Source: Arenicola marina
Lineage: Eukaryota > Annelida > Polychaeta > Arenicolidae
Direction: 5' to 3'
NCBI GenBank assembly: GCA_964019135.1
Contig: OZ025260.1
Location: 11,836,254-11,900,253, forward strand
Length of the DNA: 64,000 nucleotides
The notes below the pieces were generated by a model that saw only the letters and a list, made by a program, of their open reading frames with translations, was not told where the DNA came from and made no database searches. How positions within the stretch are numbered: position 1 is the first letter of the stretch; each line of letters opens with the position of its first letter. Positions 24,739 through 36,446 of the stretch are shown here, piece after piece. Position numbers and translations under genes: made by a program.

Positions 24739-25101
24739 CGAGCGACAGGGTGTGGGGGGGTGAGGGGGTGAGGAGGTGGGGGGGGGCGCTGCCTCCTCTT
24801 TCCCACCTCGGCCCCTCGATCTGCCGCCCGAGCGCCCCTCAGTCACCGCCTCCTGCTTGGGTTCTCACGTGGAGCGGACCACACCTTGTAAACAATTACG
24901 TGTGGAAAAGCTAACCGCTTCGCAAGTTCGTTGTTTTTGTGTTTTCACGAGCTATGTTTTCGCGATGATCGCACACAGCAAACTAATGACGAATCCGACA
25001 GGGGGGGTGGGGGGGGGGGGAGGGATAGGCGAGGCACGGGAGGGAGGGGGTGTCACGTTTCCACAAACAGCAAACCTTAATGAGCAAACCACGCCACGAC
25101 G

Positions 25102-25116
25102 CCGGTAGATGGCGCC
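25102..25116 (+). promoter_or_regulatory. CTCF-like motif
   Basis: CCGGTAGATGGCGCC fits the bilaterian CTCF core CCASYAGRKGGCRSY at 14 of 15 positions. Binding is inferred only from the motif. Confidence 0.35.
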
Positions 25117-25168
25117 AGCAGTACCTTGTCAGTGTGCACCTTTGACCTTGGGAAGCAGTTTGTATGGG

Positions 25169-25523
25169 TCGGTACACAACGGCACTCATCAAATGACGGC
25201 ACACATCGGCAACGTCGGCACATGTCGGCACACATCGGCACCATCGGCACACATCGGCAACGTCGGCACACATCGGTACCATCGGCAACATCGGCACACA
25301 TCGGCACACATCGGCACACATCGGCAAAATCGGCCGGCACACATCGGCAACATCGGCACCATCGGCACACATCGGCACACATCGGCACACATCGGCACAC
25401 ATCGGCAACGTCGGCACACATCGGTACCATCGGCAACATCGGCACACATCGGCACACATCGGCACACATCGGCACACATCGGTACCATCGGCACACATCG
25501 GCACCATCGGCACACATCGGTAT
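25169..25523. repeat. Minisatellite, 9-10-bp unit
   Basis: Tandem units of CACATCGGCA with 9-bp variants (ACGTCGGCA, CCATCGGCA) and an occasional CGGTACCATCGG. A segment containing GTCGGCACACATCGGTACC occurs twice, near 25262 and 25409. Open frames here on both strands are repeat artefacts. Confidence 0.95.
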
Positions 25524-25669
25524 ACATCAATATGGGTTCTTATCCAGGGGGGGAAGGGAGGGGTTCCCCTCCCTTGTGTTGAACTGGACTATTTGATCAT
25601 ATTTCTTGTACCCCCTGTTTTGGTCGAAAGTCCCCCCGCTGTCTCCCGCTCCCCCCTCTGATCGTATCA

Positions 25670-25685
25670 CCCCCCCCCCCCCCCC
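25670..25685. repeat. Poly-C tract
   Basis: Sixteen consecutive C residues in a longer C-rich stretch. It is typical of the many C/G homopolymers in the window. Confidence 0.95.
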
Positions 25686-25873
25686 ACCCCCGGTCGTAAA
25701 AGTTTGAACCCCAAATGGACCCCCGCCCCAAACAACTGTAACCAGTAACTGTCACTCCAGATAGATCAGTCAATGACGGCATGTCAATGAGCTACGTACT
25801 TTGTAGATGATCCGAGTCTGCAGTCTGTGATCTTCTGCCCTTTGAGCTATAACTGTTATGGCACGCGAAACCT

Positions 25874-26193
25874 ACAGATACATGTATATGCCGATATCGG
25901 CAAACCATTCATGGATATCTGTAAATATTTACAGATATCTGCCAATTGTTTGCAGATATCACAATTTGCAGATATCTACAGACAATATATAAATATGTAC
26001 AAATCGGACACATTTATAGATATATGCAAATGATTTACAGATATCCACAAATGATTTACAGATATCCACAAATGATGTGTTGATATCTGTAAATCATTTA
26101 TAGATATGTGTAAATGATTTGCAGATATCTTAAATGATTTGCATATATTTATAAGTGATTTACAGATATCAATATGTATCAATGATTTGGAGA
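25874..26193. repeat. Palindromic minisatellite built on GATATC
   Basis: Irregular units of about 20-24 bp combine ATGATTTACAGATATC with its own reverse complement. One pair, 26049-26066 and 26082-26099, forms perfect 18-bp inverted arms separated by 15 bp. Other units read TGATTTGCAGATATC or TCATTTATAGATATG. Confidence 0.9.
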
Positions 26194-26834
26194 TGCAAAT
26201 CGGGAATTTCTGCAGCTTTCGCGCACCACACGAGTCAGGGGTCTGACTTATGTCGCCCGCCCGTCCGAGAAGGGAATGGGGGGTGGGGGGGGGGTGTTTG
26301 GTTATAGTCGCGTCCGTCTGCCTCAACATGGATTACGACCAGTTTTCTGCAAGGCGCAAGAATCAGATTCTAAATCGAGATCGTTCCTTATTTATTGAAA
26401 AACTAGTATCTATTGTGGTTACGGTTGCTGTGTTGTTTGTGTTGTTCTGTGTTCGGAGTCCCGAGACGGAGTGCCCTTCCCGGATCCGCCAGGGGAGGGT
26501 TAGGGGCGGGGGGGGGGGGTGGTTGGAGCTGGGGGGCCGGGGTGGAGGGGGCGGGTAAGGGCTTTCGGGACACGTGCCTGGAGTCCCTTCGCCCGAGCCT
26601 CGCTGAGGACCACGTTACGGTAGTCAAACATTCGGTAATCCCGCCCATTAAGTAAGCCTGTCATGCCGTGATTTACGCGCCTCCCCAAGCCTACAGCAAT
26701 CATAACTCGCGTGCGAGAGGCAATCCGGAGCTGTAGATAAAAGTTGTGCAGGCATCCGGTGGGAGAGGCCGGGGTATAGTCGTGAGAGAAGGGGGCTGGG
26801 GGTAGGGCGCGGATAGGGAAAGGGTGCCGGCGAG

Positions 26835-27055
26835 AGGAGTGACAAGAAAGTAGTGAAGGGGGAAGGGCGGGGTGTGGTGGTGGGAGAAGGGTAGGGGGGG
26901 GATTTGGGAAGAGTGCTGACTAGTGGAGTGACAAGACAGTAGTGAAGGGGAAAGGGCGGGGTGTGGTGGTGGGGGAAGGCGGGGGGTGGGGCGGGGATTT
27001 GGGAAGGGTGCTGACTAGTAGAGTGAAAGAAAGTAGTGAAGGGGGAAGGGAGGGG
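26835..27055. repeat. Tandem repeat of about 90 bp, 2.5 copies
   Basis: The landmarks GTGACAAGAAAGTAGTGAAG (26840), GTGACAAGACAGTAGTGAAG (26929) and GTGAAAGAAAGTAGTG (27023) are spaced 89-94 bp. GATTTGGGAAG and GTGCTGACTAGT are shared between copies. Confidence 0.85.
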
Positions 27056-27249
27056 GGCGGGGAGTGGGGGGTAGCGCCGTCGGACACTCGGCAGGGTGGG
27101 GTCGGGGTGGAGGGGGGAGGCGTCTGCGGAGCGGGCGGGCGGTGTGGGGCTCAGTCATCGCGGTGAGTTGGGAAGACACCCTCTGCCAGTCCCTGATCCA
27201 ACCAGCCAACTAGCCAGCCAGCCAGGCAGCCAGCCAGCCAACCAAGGTG

Positions 27250-27500
27250 CCAGCCAGGGAGGAAGGTAGGCTCGCCCCAGCTCGCCCCAGGCCCCCGGTC
27301 GGCCCGGCTCCCTCCGCCTGCCTGCCCCGGGGCCGTCAGACCAGCAGAGCTGGGTACCGCCAGTTGCCGAGCGGAACGGTCCAGTGCCGGCCGAGAACAC
27401 ACGTGCGCACTACCCCGCGCTGCGGTTTTGCCCGCTACAATACGAGCCTTCGACGTTTTTGTCCGCGGCCGGCGTACGTTTCTACGACAGAGGATCAACG
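27250..27500. promoter_or_regulatory. CpG-dense patch, possible promoter or 5' exon
   Basis: Many CpG dinucleotides cluster here, unlike the flanks on the right. No TATA box, clear coding frame or family match accompanies them, so the call rests on composition only. Confidence 0.2.
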
Positions 27501-28084
27501 AGCATGAAACAGACATCCTTTCCGACATATACCGTAGTACAACAAATAACAGAACGTACGCATGCAGTAGCCGCGACAGAAGTCGCTTCACTCATTGATG
27601 AGTGAGTCATCTGTAGATTTCAACTCACCGACTGCATGGCGTTTGCAGCCGAGCGGAGAACCAAAGGACTCGTGCCTTTAATCCGTCACGGTCCAGCGGT
27701 TCATTTCACTTGAGACCGACTTTGTACATTTCACGCATCGATTTTGGAGGGGATTACCGCGATGACAACCCGTGACCAGTGACCAGTGAAAGATTGTTCT
27801 CTCCGGGACTGTGGAGCAATCCGAACACATCCACACATCCACTGTTGGTTGAGCAAGGTCAGTTAGTTATATGTGGACGTAAATTAAAATGTATTTAAAT
27901 GTGTTTGTCAAAATAAACTTGTGCATATTAATTCTGTTACCTGAGTACCATCGGCTATGCACACGGTGTTTATTATTTCGTGCACCACCCAAATCTATTT
28001 GATGATACAAACTGATTATTCCTTATGTGCCCGGGTCTCTGGTCCATCTTTCATGTAAGAACCCACGAAATGTATTATTGTACT

Positions 28085-28160
28085 AAACGTTAGGTGTAAG
28101 TAATACGCGAGCTATGCTGAAACAATGGTTCGCCCTTACATGGAAGAACGACCGGGTCTC
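28085..28160. repeat. Diverged dispersed repeat C, copy 1
   Basis: Contains CGAGCTATGCTGAAACAATG and then GTTCGCCCTTACATGGAAGA. Copies lie at about 28300-28375 and 29590-29665. Confidence 0.8.
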
Positions 28161-28299
28161 TAATGCTTCAAGGAGCCATATTTGTAATCTACATATCTTT
28201 GCTTTGAATATCCCAGCACACACCACAGTATAATAATAGCATAGATTCAACGGTCCGTCTTCAATATTAGAGCTTACGACATGAAATAGATTATTGTGG

Positions 28300-28375
28300 T
28301 AAATGGCAGGAGTGAGTCATACGTGAGCTATACTGAAACAATAATTCGCCCTAACATGGAAAAACGACCAGACAT
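28300..28375. repeat. Diverged dispersed repeat C, copy 2
   Basis: Contains GTGAGCTATACTGAAACAAT and TTCGCCCTAACATGGAAAAA, in the same orientation as copy 1 and 217 bp downstream of it. Confidence 0.8.
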
Positions 28376-28572
28376 AACTATCGGTTATGAACATTGTGTG
28401 TCGTGTACCACCCAAATCTATCTGATGATACAAGCTATCGACCTTGTCCGCTGTTGCTCAATATGAAATAGCCGTCACATCGTGACCTAATACTCTCGAT
28501 AATATTGGTTGCTGACATTCGATGAAATACCCTTTCTCTACTTTCTTTGGCTGTTTACAGGTTGAACGAACT

Positions 28573-29162
28573 GTACACGATGGAGTATGTACTACAAGTT
28601 TACACGATGGAGTATGTACTACAAGTGTACACGATGGAGTATGTACGACAAGTGTGCACGATGGAGTATGTACTACAAGTTTACACGATGGAGTATGTAC
28701 TACAAGTGTACACGATGTAGTATGTACTACAAGTATACACGATGAAGTATGTACTACAAGTGTAAACGATGGAGTATGTACTACAAGTGTACACGATGTA
28801 GTATGTACTACAAGTGTACACGTTGTAGTATGTACTACAAGTGTACACGATGTAGTATGTACTACAAGTGTACATGATGGAGTATGTACTACAAGTGTAC
28901 ACGATGGAGTATGTACTACAAGTGTACACGATGTAGTATGTACTACAAGTATACACGATGAAGTATGTACTACAAGTGTAAACGATGGAGTATGTACTAC
29001 AAGTGTACACGATGTAGTATGTACTACAAGTGTACACGATGTAGTATGTACTACAAGTGTACACGATGTAGTATGTACTACAAGTGCACATGATGGAGTA
29101 TGTACTACAAGTGTACACGATGTAGTATGTACTACAAGTGTACACGATGTATGTACTACAAG
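28573..29162. repeat. Minisatellite, 27-bp unit, about 22 copies
   Basis: Each unit reads TACACGATGGAGTATGTAC then TACAAGTG, with GATGTAG, GATGAAG and GTTGTAG variants. All length changes are multiples of three, so a 217-codon plus frame (28522-29175) with a nine-residue VHDGVCTTS repeat and a 207-codon minus frame both stay open. A tract resembling a splice acceptor (TTTGGCTGTTTACAG, 28546-28560) precedes the array, but I see no other sign of a gene. Confidence 0.95.
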
Positions 29163-29589
29163 CGATTTGTTCTAATATGATACGACTTATAAACCTACAG
29201 TTGAACGTCCAGATGGTATATGAACTGACACAACAAATATCGTTCCAACTGTTTTCCATCTTCAACGGTTTGAAGGCCCTTGTATAATAGAGCACACCTC
29301 TCATCTTTCATGATCCGATACAAGATGTCATTCAACAGGTAAACCCCAGCGCTCTCATACAACGAAACTGACTTCTCACCTTAATTACGTGTATAACGCC
29401 TATTACTCATACAACTCCTGGGTACTCTTTTCGAAAGATGAAATGGTATCCACATCCTGCACACATGGCACACTGCAGCCGCGACACCTGGCATCAAACA
29501 TTGCACGACGTCACTCCCATAACTTAAACCATGGCCGCTAGTGAAGCACATCACTTCCTGTTCATCTATGTTAGAGCCAAAGAAATCGA

Positions 29590-29665
29590 TTATTGAGTAA
29601 TTGGTAGGAGTCCTACGTGAGCTATGCTGAACCATTGGTTCGCCCAAACACGGAAGAACGATCGA
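29590..29665. repeat. Diverged dispersed repeat C, copy 3
   Basis: Contains GTGAGCTATGCTGAACCATT and GTTCGCCCAAACACGGAAGA. It lies on the far side of the 27-bp minisatellite from copies 1 and 2. Confidence 0.8.
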
Positions 29666-29900
29666 GCATCAACACTTGAAAACATGAGACCATGTACTAA
29701 GTCCTGAGACACAAGTGTTCAATATTGTACCGATATATGTGCGAAGCTAGCTGAACTCTCCTCAGTGTCAGCAAACTCAGTTCCACTCATCATGCGTTTA
29801 TTATTCTGTATTATTAATATCTATCGTTACAATGATTATATTATAACAGGTGAAATGATTTCAAATACATTTATACTTTATAATTTGAATTAGCACGAAC

Positions 29901-30130
29901 ACGTGTTTGTTATAACCTGGGGGGTGCGGGTTATAACATGGACATGTGCGGGTTATAACACGGACACTTGCGGGTTATAACACGGACACTTGTGGTTATA
30001 CCACGGACACTTGCGGGTGATAACAAGGACAATTGCGGGTTATAAGATGGTCATTTGCGGGTTATAACACGGATACTTGCGGGTTATGACACGGACACTT
30101 GCGGGTTATAACAAGGACACGTGCGGGTTG
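29901..30130. repeat. Minisatellite, 22-bp unit, about 10 copies
   Basis: Units read GGGTTATAACACGGACAC plus TTGC, with ACATGGACATGTGC, AAGGACA and GATGGTCATT variants. The unit length is steady near 22 bp. Confidence 0.95.
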
Positions 30131-31655
30131 TGTGATCTGCTAGGCTAGCCCAACCGACCAGTTGAATCCCACCTGTGCAAATGTCTGTGCATGATTAGGA
30201 TCCCAGATGGTTCTTCGCAAAGAGTGGGATATTACTCCCCGAGACATGGCTCCTCTCAGCCTGGACCCTTTCCATTGTTGTGATGTGGCATGCAGGGGCC
30301 AAAGCGTCCCACGTAAACCAATCAGAGCGAAGGATAGTGAACACGCCTTTCTGAATCCTTCCATATCGCTAAATGGTAACTACATCTGTGACTATTATCG
30401 CATATGTGTGTAGCATTAAAAGGAATTGCCATCTTGTCAGATGTTAATGGATTCTGAAGTCTGTTTTTTACATATTTGTGTTAAAGTAGGACATGTATGT
30501 TAAAAATCAAGAAGTCAATCGCCATGACAACCATCATGTCCCAGCGTCTCGCTGCTGTACATTTCCCCCTCAAATCCCTCCGCGCGAGGTTCACGTCACT
30601 CCATTGGTACTTGGTCTCATGTCCATTGCCGCCGATCAGGCTCAACCGGCGGGAGCTGTTCCCGGAGTCACGTGTGAAATCGACAGGCCGTCCACGTCCA
30701 TCGCTCCGAGTTGGCGATGAGATCTCTAACGGCGTTAATGGAAGCAATTATTGCTCGCGAGTGTGGGAACCAAATATCGTTTCCTGGTCGTTGGGTGTAT
30801 AAACAGCTGGAAACTGCCCCAGTCGGATGAAGCCGGTAAATTGCCATCACAAACCTCAAACGGCTCTTCATGGCCGAGGGGTGCGCTGGAAGATATTGAT
30901 GTAGCGAGGAATGCTAGTCTCTGTTCGCTGCAAAGGAGCAACTCCTCCCCCCCCCCACCCCACCCCCCTCACACACACACACACCCCGCCACCCACCGCC
31001 GCTCAGTTTTTTTACGATAGGTCTTTAAACACGTTGACGTAGATTTCCTGTGGAAACTTTGGGCTGACGGCGGCAGGCTGGGTGGGTAGGTGGGTGGGTA
31101 GGCAAGGAGTCTGGGACGGCCATCGGGGAAACTTATTAGAGGAAAAGCTTGCCTTAAGGAGGTGGATGTTGGTTTTACCAGTTGTGGATAAACAGCTTGG
31201 TCGGCGAACCGTGGTGGGGGATCTGTGCATCTCGGCAGGTTCCGTAGACGGCGGAAGGGGGCGGGGTCGGGACGAGAGGTGGAGGGAGGTGGGGGGGTGA
31301 GGGGGGTGAGGGGTGGAGGTTAGGAGTGGAGCGGGGGGATGTTTTCGATGTCGGGATGTCGTGGGAAAGTCTTACCTGTACATGTAGAGTTGTACCATTG
31401 TTAGCCGAGGCGGTGCCAACATGAGTGTGAGGGAGTGCGCTCGGTGGGAGGGGAGGGGAGGGGGGCTCAAGGCGGTGGGATATTGGTGTACCACCCCTGA
31501 TACACGTGCAATCCAACAGAGAGTTCAATAGCCAATCAGACAGAGGGCGCGGCAATCTGTGAGTCGCTGGCGCCTCGGGGTGTTCGGGTTTCTGGGAGAA
31601 TGAGATGCACCCCAGGAGGCGGGCACAGGGGGTGGGGGGTGGGGCGGCGTCCTTG

Positions 31656-31795
31656 ACGAGTGGGGAGAGGGGACGGGGGGGCAGGGTCCTTCACGAGTGG
31701 GGTGAGGTGGGGGGCAGGTTCCTTCACGAGTGGGGTGAGGTGGGGGGCAGGTTCCTTCACGAGTGGGGTGAGGTGGTGCGGCGGGGTCCTTGGGT
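31656..31795. repeat. Tandem repeat, 33-bp unit, about 4 copies
   Basis: Units begin GAGTGGGGTGAGGTGGGG and end GGTTCCTTCAC. The first and last copies are degenerate. Confidence 0.9.
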
Positions 31796-33289
31796 GGGGC
31801 GGCGGCACCACAATATATGTGGTGCAGGGTTCGAACACCGGAAGAGGACTGGAAGCCGACGGCGACAGCCAAGTATTTTCATAGGAGTAAAATTTCTCTT
31901 TACTCACAGCGGAAGTATCTTCCTTCGCGCATCCAACGCCCACCGCCACCCCACCCCCTCCTCCCCATCTCCATTTTGTGTTCATCGGTGAACCGGCAGC
32001 ACTGGCTACTTACTTCAGGCTTGTCATCCCCGCACATCCCACCCCTACAGCCTCCCCTCCAGGGAGGAAGAGAGGAAGTCCCGGCGTGGTTTTTTTCATC
32101 CCCTCTCCTCTGAGTTCTTATTTCGCAGCTTTTATCGCGGTTGGTAATTGGCTGCAGGTGCTAAGACTTATTTAGAGAAATAGGATGGGGCACTGGATGG
32201 AGTGGGTGCCGCCGGGGGAGGGAGGTGGGGGAGGGGGGGCAACGGTGGATGAGGGTGGATTTGGGGGTGCAGATATTCTGTGTAGGCGAAGGTTGGGGTG
32301 GAAATAATGTCAAAAAGGTGATGTCCATGGATGAAGAGTTACTATACACTGAGGTCGTAGAAGTGGTGGGTGCTATATAGGGAAATTGGATGGGTCAGGG
32401 GGTGGGGGGCCTACAGCCGATGACAGAGAACTCATAACCGTACGGAACTCCATGCTCCGGCACAGACCCTGGGCACCACTTCCTGTCACCCCCCCCCCCC
32501 GCCCCACCCCCTCTCCCTACCCCGGTCGCCTCCATATGTACCGGTGATCCACAGACAGTAGCAGCGCAGTCAGTACTTAGAAAGTTCTACTATATTATAC
32601 GTGAGACCGGAAGCCGAGAGTTGCGCCCCGATGCGCACGCAGCTCGAGACGTGCGCGCGACAGGCGTCCGCGGGAATTTTAAGTTGCTGGCGCTGACAGG
32701 CAGAGGGCAGCACGGGTCGCGCCGGCAAGCCGCTCCTGAGAGGGCCATGGTAATAACGGCAATAGATAGGGGAAGGGGGGGGGGAGCGGGCCTGGGGAGG
32801 TCGGGGGTGGGGTGGAAGGGTTGGCACCAGGCAGCGCGCGCTGCTGGTTCCGGGCGGGTTGCCTGGCGGGCTGCTCGGGGAGTCCGTAAGGAGGTGTGGA
32901 GGGCCGGTTGGGGGGGAGGTTGGGGGGAGGGGGGCTGGGTTATCACCGGGCCCTCCCTCCCACCTCTGAAGACGCCATTACTCCCGCGGTCCTAATCTCG
33001 CCCATTCTTCTCGCGTTAGCGGTATTTCATTTGCGACTTACGTCGCCCGACCCCACCACCACTCCTCCCGGACGTGACGTCACGCTGTCACAATGAGAAG
33101 CCAAAGAGTAGCCTATGTCCGCGAGCCTCCTTCCCCCTACCGCCCCCCCCCCCCACCACCACACACACACCCAGAGATAAAGACCTCTTCAAACTGCCTT
33201 ATCGGAATGCCAAACTCGTAGCGTTGCCTTTATTGACAGAGCCAAGTGAGTGGAGGGGTCTGTAGCTGTTACTCCGCTAGATTGTCCTT

Positions 33290-33353
33290 GGCTGGCTGGT
33301 CCCAGGGCTGGCTGGTTCCTGAGCTGACTGGTTCCTGGGCTGGCTGGTTCCTG
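33290..33353. repeat. Tandem repeat, 16-bp unit, 4 copies
   Basis: Four adjacent 16-mers: GGCTGGCTGGTCCCAG, GGCTGGCTGGTTCCTG, AGCTGACTGGTTCCTG and GGCTGGCTGGTTCCTG. Confidence 0.95.
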
Positions 33354-33376
33354 CGCTTCGTTTCAGGCGGACTTTA

Positions 33377-33391
33377 CCGATAGGTGGCGCT
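33377..33391 (+). promoter_or_regulatory. CTCF-like motif, weak
   Basis: CCGATAGGTGGCGCT fits CCASYAGRKGGCRSY at 13 of 15 positions and contains AGGTGGCGC, the core reported for insect CTCF. Confidence 0.25.
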
Positions 33392-33925
33392 CGTTAGGTG
33401 GCTGTCTTGATGAACTCGTCTGTCGGAACCAGCGACCAATAACACGGCAATAACCGGCGTGCCGCGCATGCGCACCTCGGCTCTCCTGGCGGCCGACAAG
33501 GTCACACATCTGGCTGTCGTCCATGCCGAGATCCCGGGGCAGTTTCCCATCTGGATACACGCTGGCCTGATCCTGGTTATGGATTATTCGGCAAACAGTA
33601 TTTCATTGGAACCCGTGGAAGTCATTTCACGCCCTGTAAAGTTTGTTTTTTCTCATTGGCTCTGTTTTTTGCCCTCATCCGTCGTTCCTTCAAACAATCT
33701 TACGTGCGGAACCGGACCCCACAAAACAAGTGGCTTTCATTGGATCTGCTTGATGTGATCAGAGTTCAAAGGTTCTGAAATACAAGCCTCAATGTTACTG
33801 TTCATCTCACAGACAAGTGTGTAGGTTTTCTTGTGGGAAAGTTGTTAGTTAGAGTGATTGCGAAAAGCGTAGTTACTGTCGATTTGAGACCAGTATGCCT
33901 TGGGGCAAATTGGCCGTTGTACTGT

Positions 33926-33978
33926 GACACAGGGGGATTCGAACCTACTGAATCAGCGCTCCAGACCTCCCGCCAAAC
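33926..33978 (-). mobile_element. Possible tRNA-derived SINE fragment
   Basis: Read on the minus strand, GGTTCGAATCC (33935-33945) is a perfect RNA polymerase III B box, followed by a run of C as in a T stem. Upstream on that strand, GGAGGTCTGGAGCGC recalls a degraded A-box region. No full cloverleaf can be drawn. Confidence 0.4.
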
Positions 33979-35649
33979 CCTACTCAGAAATCATACGACG
34001 AGGGAAGTGGGTGGGTGGGTGAGGGGGTGTGGAGTGATGCCCAATCATGCGCACACACACGCATTTGGCGTAATACAGTTTGTATGTTTTCTCCTCACAC
34101 TCAAAACCAAACCTGTTTACATTGCTCACGATTCGTCCCTGTAACTAAGAAGACACTAACTTACCCGCCCCCAACCCACCTACACACCCACCCACCGACA
34201 CACTGCAGTCGCATCCTCCACCCGCGTCCGGCCTTCTCAGCCAGCCAGCCACGACTGTAGCCATTCAGCCGCCCCCTTCCCCCCCCCACCCTCCCCACCC
34301 TCCCCAACCCCAACCCCTCTCCCTCTCCTGACCACGCAGCCGTCGGTGGAGAGACAAGGCGCTGGGCTGGCGGAAACAGGAGCCGCACGGCCGCGACCTC
34401 CACGACTGTCTTCACGCCGCGACCGCCGCTCTCCAAGGTCCAGTTGTTGCTTCCGCACGCCGTCCCCTGCTTCTGTGCCCTCCCCCCACCCCCCCCCCCC
34501 CCCACTCCCCTGCTCTTCCCCAGCCCAGCTCTGTGACGAGCCAAGGCCTCGTGTCAAACATATTACACGACGCTCTGTAAACAACTTGCGTACCAGACGC
34601 AAACTGGTTTTTCTTTGTGGAGACTTCGCAGCGACGGCGTCGGGAGCAGGAGCAGGGGGGGTTGGGAGGGGGGGGGGTGACTGGCAGGGGGGCGGGGTAG
34701 AGAGGGCTTGAGGAAGGAAGGGGTGGGAAGAGGAGGGTGCTATGAGGGCGGGGGGTGGCGGGGAAGGTGAGCGCCTACCTCCTTAGCCCCCCCCCCTCTC
34801 CGACTACCACACCACCCTCCTAGCGCCGCCAGCATGTTGCGTGTGTAGCGCAGATCTTACGCAACGGAATCCGCCGAGTTACCTGCCTTCAGGGATCCAG
34901 ATCACTAAGGACTCGGGACTCTGGCGTTGTCAGGGGTCTGCAGCCCGCGGTCAGCGCCTGGTCCCGCGGAGCCGGAGAGGAGCCACGGGGGAGCCAGGAA
35001 TGATCTAGACAGCAGCCAGAGGGGAGTTAGATAGGATCCAGAGAGGAGCCAAGGAGGATCCAGAGAAGGATCCAGAGAGGTAGCGGTCCCACGGGAAAAG
35101 CCGGAACAGGCACTCCGAGATGCACGGAGAGCTGTGTGTCTGGCGGTTCTGCCCCTGGGGGCTCTGCGGGAGAGGAGAGTGGGGGTGGGAGGGGAGGTGG
35201 TGAGGGCAAGGTGGGTCCCACTAAATGGCTCCTATCTCGAACTCGTTGTTATTGCCAATATCTGAAGTGATGGTGTTATCTTCCGCATCATGCGTCCGTG
35301 CGTAACTCGCTGGCCAACCCGGGGTACGGCGCACTGGGGGGGGGGGGGTGGGGCACGGCGAGAAGGGGGGAGGGGCTGGAGCACGGCGGGAAGGAGGGGT
35401 TGGGGCACAGGAGGGGTAAGGGGCTGGGGCGTGGCGAGGAGGAAGGGAGGGAGGGGGTCCTATGAGGCACGACGGGGTGGTTGGGGCATGGGGGCTCGAT
35501 GTAATTAATGGAGAGGGTATAGAATGGCTGTGGGAAGATGAGTGACGGGCTGGGAGGTGGGGAGTGAAGAATGAGGACGTGCAGGGGGAGATTAAACGTT
35601 AAAGGGTAGGAGTTGTTATGCGTTTATTTCGAGAGTTTGGTCTGATTAC

Positions 35650-36060
35650 CAGCATTATCTGGAGTTTGGGGGGGTTGTGAAAGTGATTGGGTGAACAGGG
35701 GGGAGGGACGAATGAGCTGGAAAGGGAGTGAAAGTGTTTTGAGGAGTAAAGGAATTTAAATTTGGGGGGAAGTGTTTGAGCTGAAGGGGAGAGAACAAGT
35801 TTTGAGGAGGTGGGTGTGACAGTGTAAATGCGGGGGCAGTGTTTGAGTTGGAGGTGAATGTGATTGGGTGGAACGGATGTGACGGTTGGGGTGTGAAAGT
35901 GTTTGAAGCGGGTGAAAATGATTGATTGGGAAGGGGTGTGAAAGTGATTGAATTGGGAGAGGGAGAAACAATTGATTTTGGGGGTAGGAGTGATAGAGTT
36001 GGAAGGGAGTTGTAATGGAGAGTGGCGTAGTAGTGTAGTGGACATGAAAGTGATTGAGAT
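35650..36060. repeat. Degenerate tandem repeat
   Basis: The motif GTGAAAGTGATTG or GTGAAAGTGTTTGA recurs irregularly, for example near 35677, 35727, 35894, 35938 and 36045, between G-rich fillers. It is an old, decayed minisatellite with no fixed period. Confidence 0.55.
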
Positions 36061-36432
36061 CCAAGTAATAAATCTGACTGACGCACGCTTACCTTATGTA
36101 AATTAGTCTCAGAAAGCTGTCTTGACCTTGGTTCTCGACTGGTGACCTTCAGGTGGCAGCAGCTGGGTGGCTAGGGTAACTCCAAAAGACATTTCAACAC
36201 CAGGATGAGCCAGAGCTTTATCAAAGGGACCCGCAACCGGCGCTAAAAGGTGTTGGATTAGTCGCGATATGACGGGTTCACACTCCCTGTAAACGCCACG
36301 TGTATAACTCCCGGGCGGATCCAGAAGCCGTGATAACCTGAGCGACAATCCGTCGACCCGATGGGGGCTGCCCTGTCCCCCACCCCCTTGTATTATCGCC
36401 CACGAGTCAATGTTAGCGTTAGGCGGTGATAT

Positions 36433-36446
36433 GGGGGGGGGGGGGG
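36433..36446. repeat. Poly-G tract
   Basis: Fourteen consecutive G residues. Confidence 0.95.

Larger units (their letters stand above)
24232..25168. other. Spacer with short repeats, no gene recognised
   Basis: Non-coding sequence with an (AG)n microsatellite at 24720-24738, G-rich low-complexity stretches (24750-24790, 25000-25050) and a CTCF-like motif at 25102-25116. No product is recognisable. Confidence 0.6.
26200..28572. other. GC-rich intergenic stretch, no gene recognised
   Basis: 26450-27500 is very G-rich and then CpG-rich, with a ~90-bp tandem repeat (26835-27055) and a CpG-dense patch at about 27250-27500 that could be a promoter region or 5' exon of an unseen gene. A GCG|GTGAGT donor-like site lies at about 27158-27166. 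27700-28570 is AT-rich and holds diverged repeats. No protein family is recognisable. Confidence 0.5.

Noticed and set aside
25109..25596. Cys- or His-rich proteins from the 25.2-kb repeat
   Set aside because: They are products of a 9-10-bp repeat read in several frames and both strands.
34161..34711. Overlapping 120-codon frames in the GC-rich stretch
   Set aside because: Frames are open on both strands, with Gly/Pro/Arg-rich low-complexity translations driven by composition.
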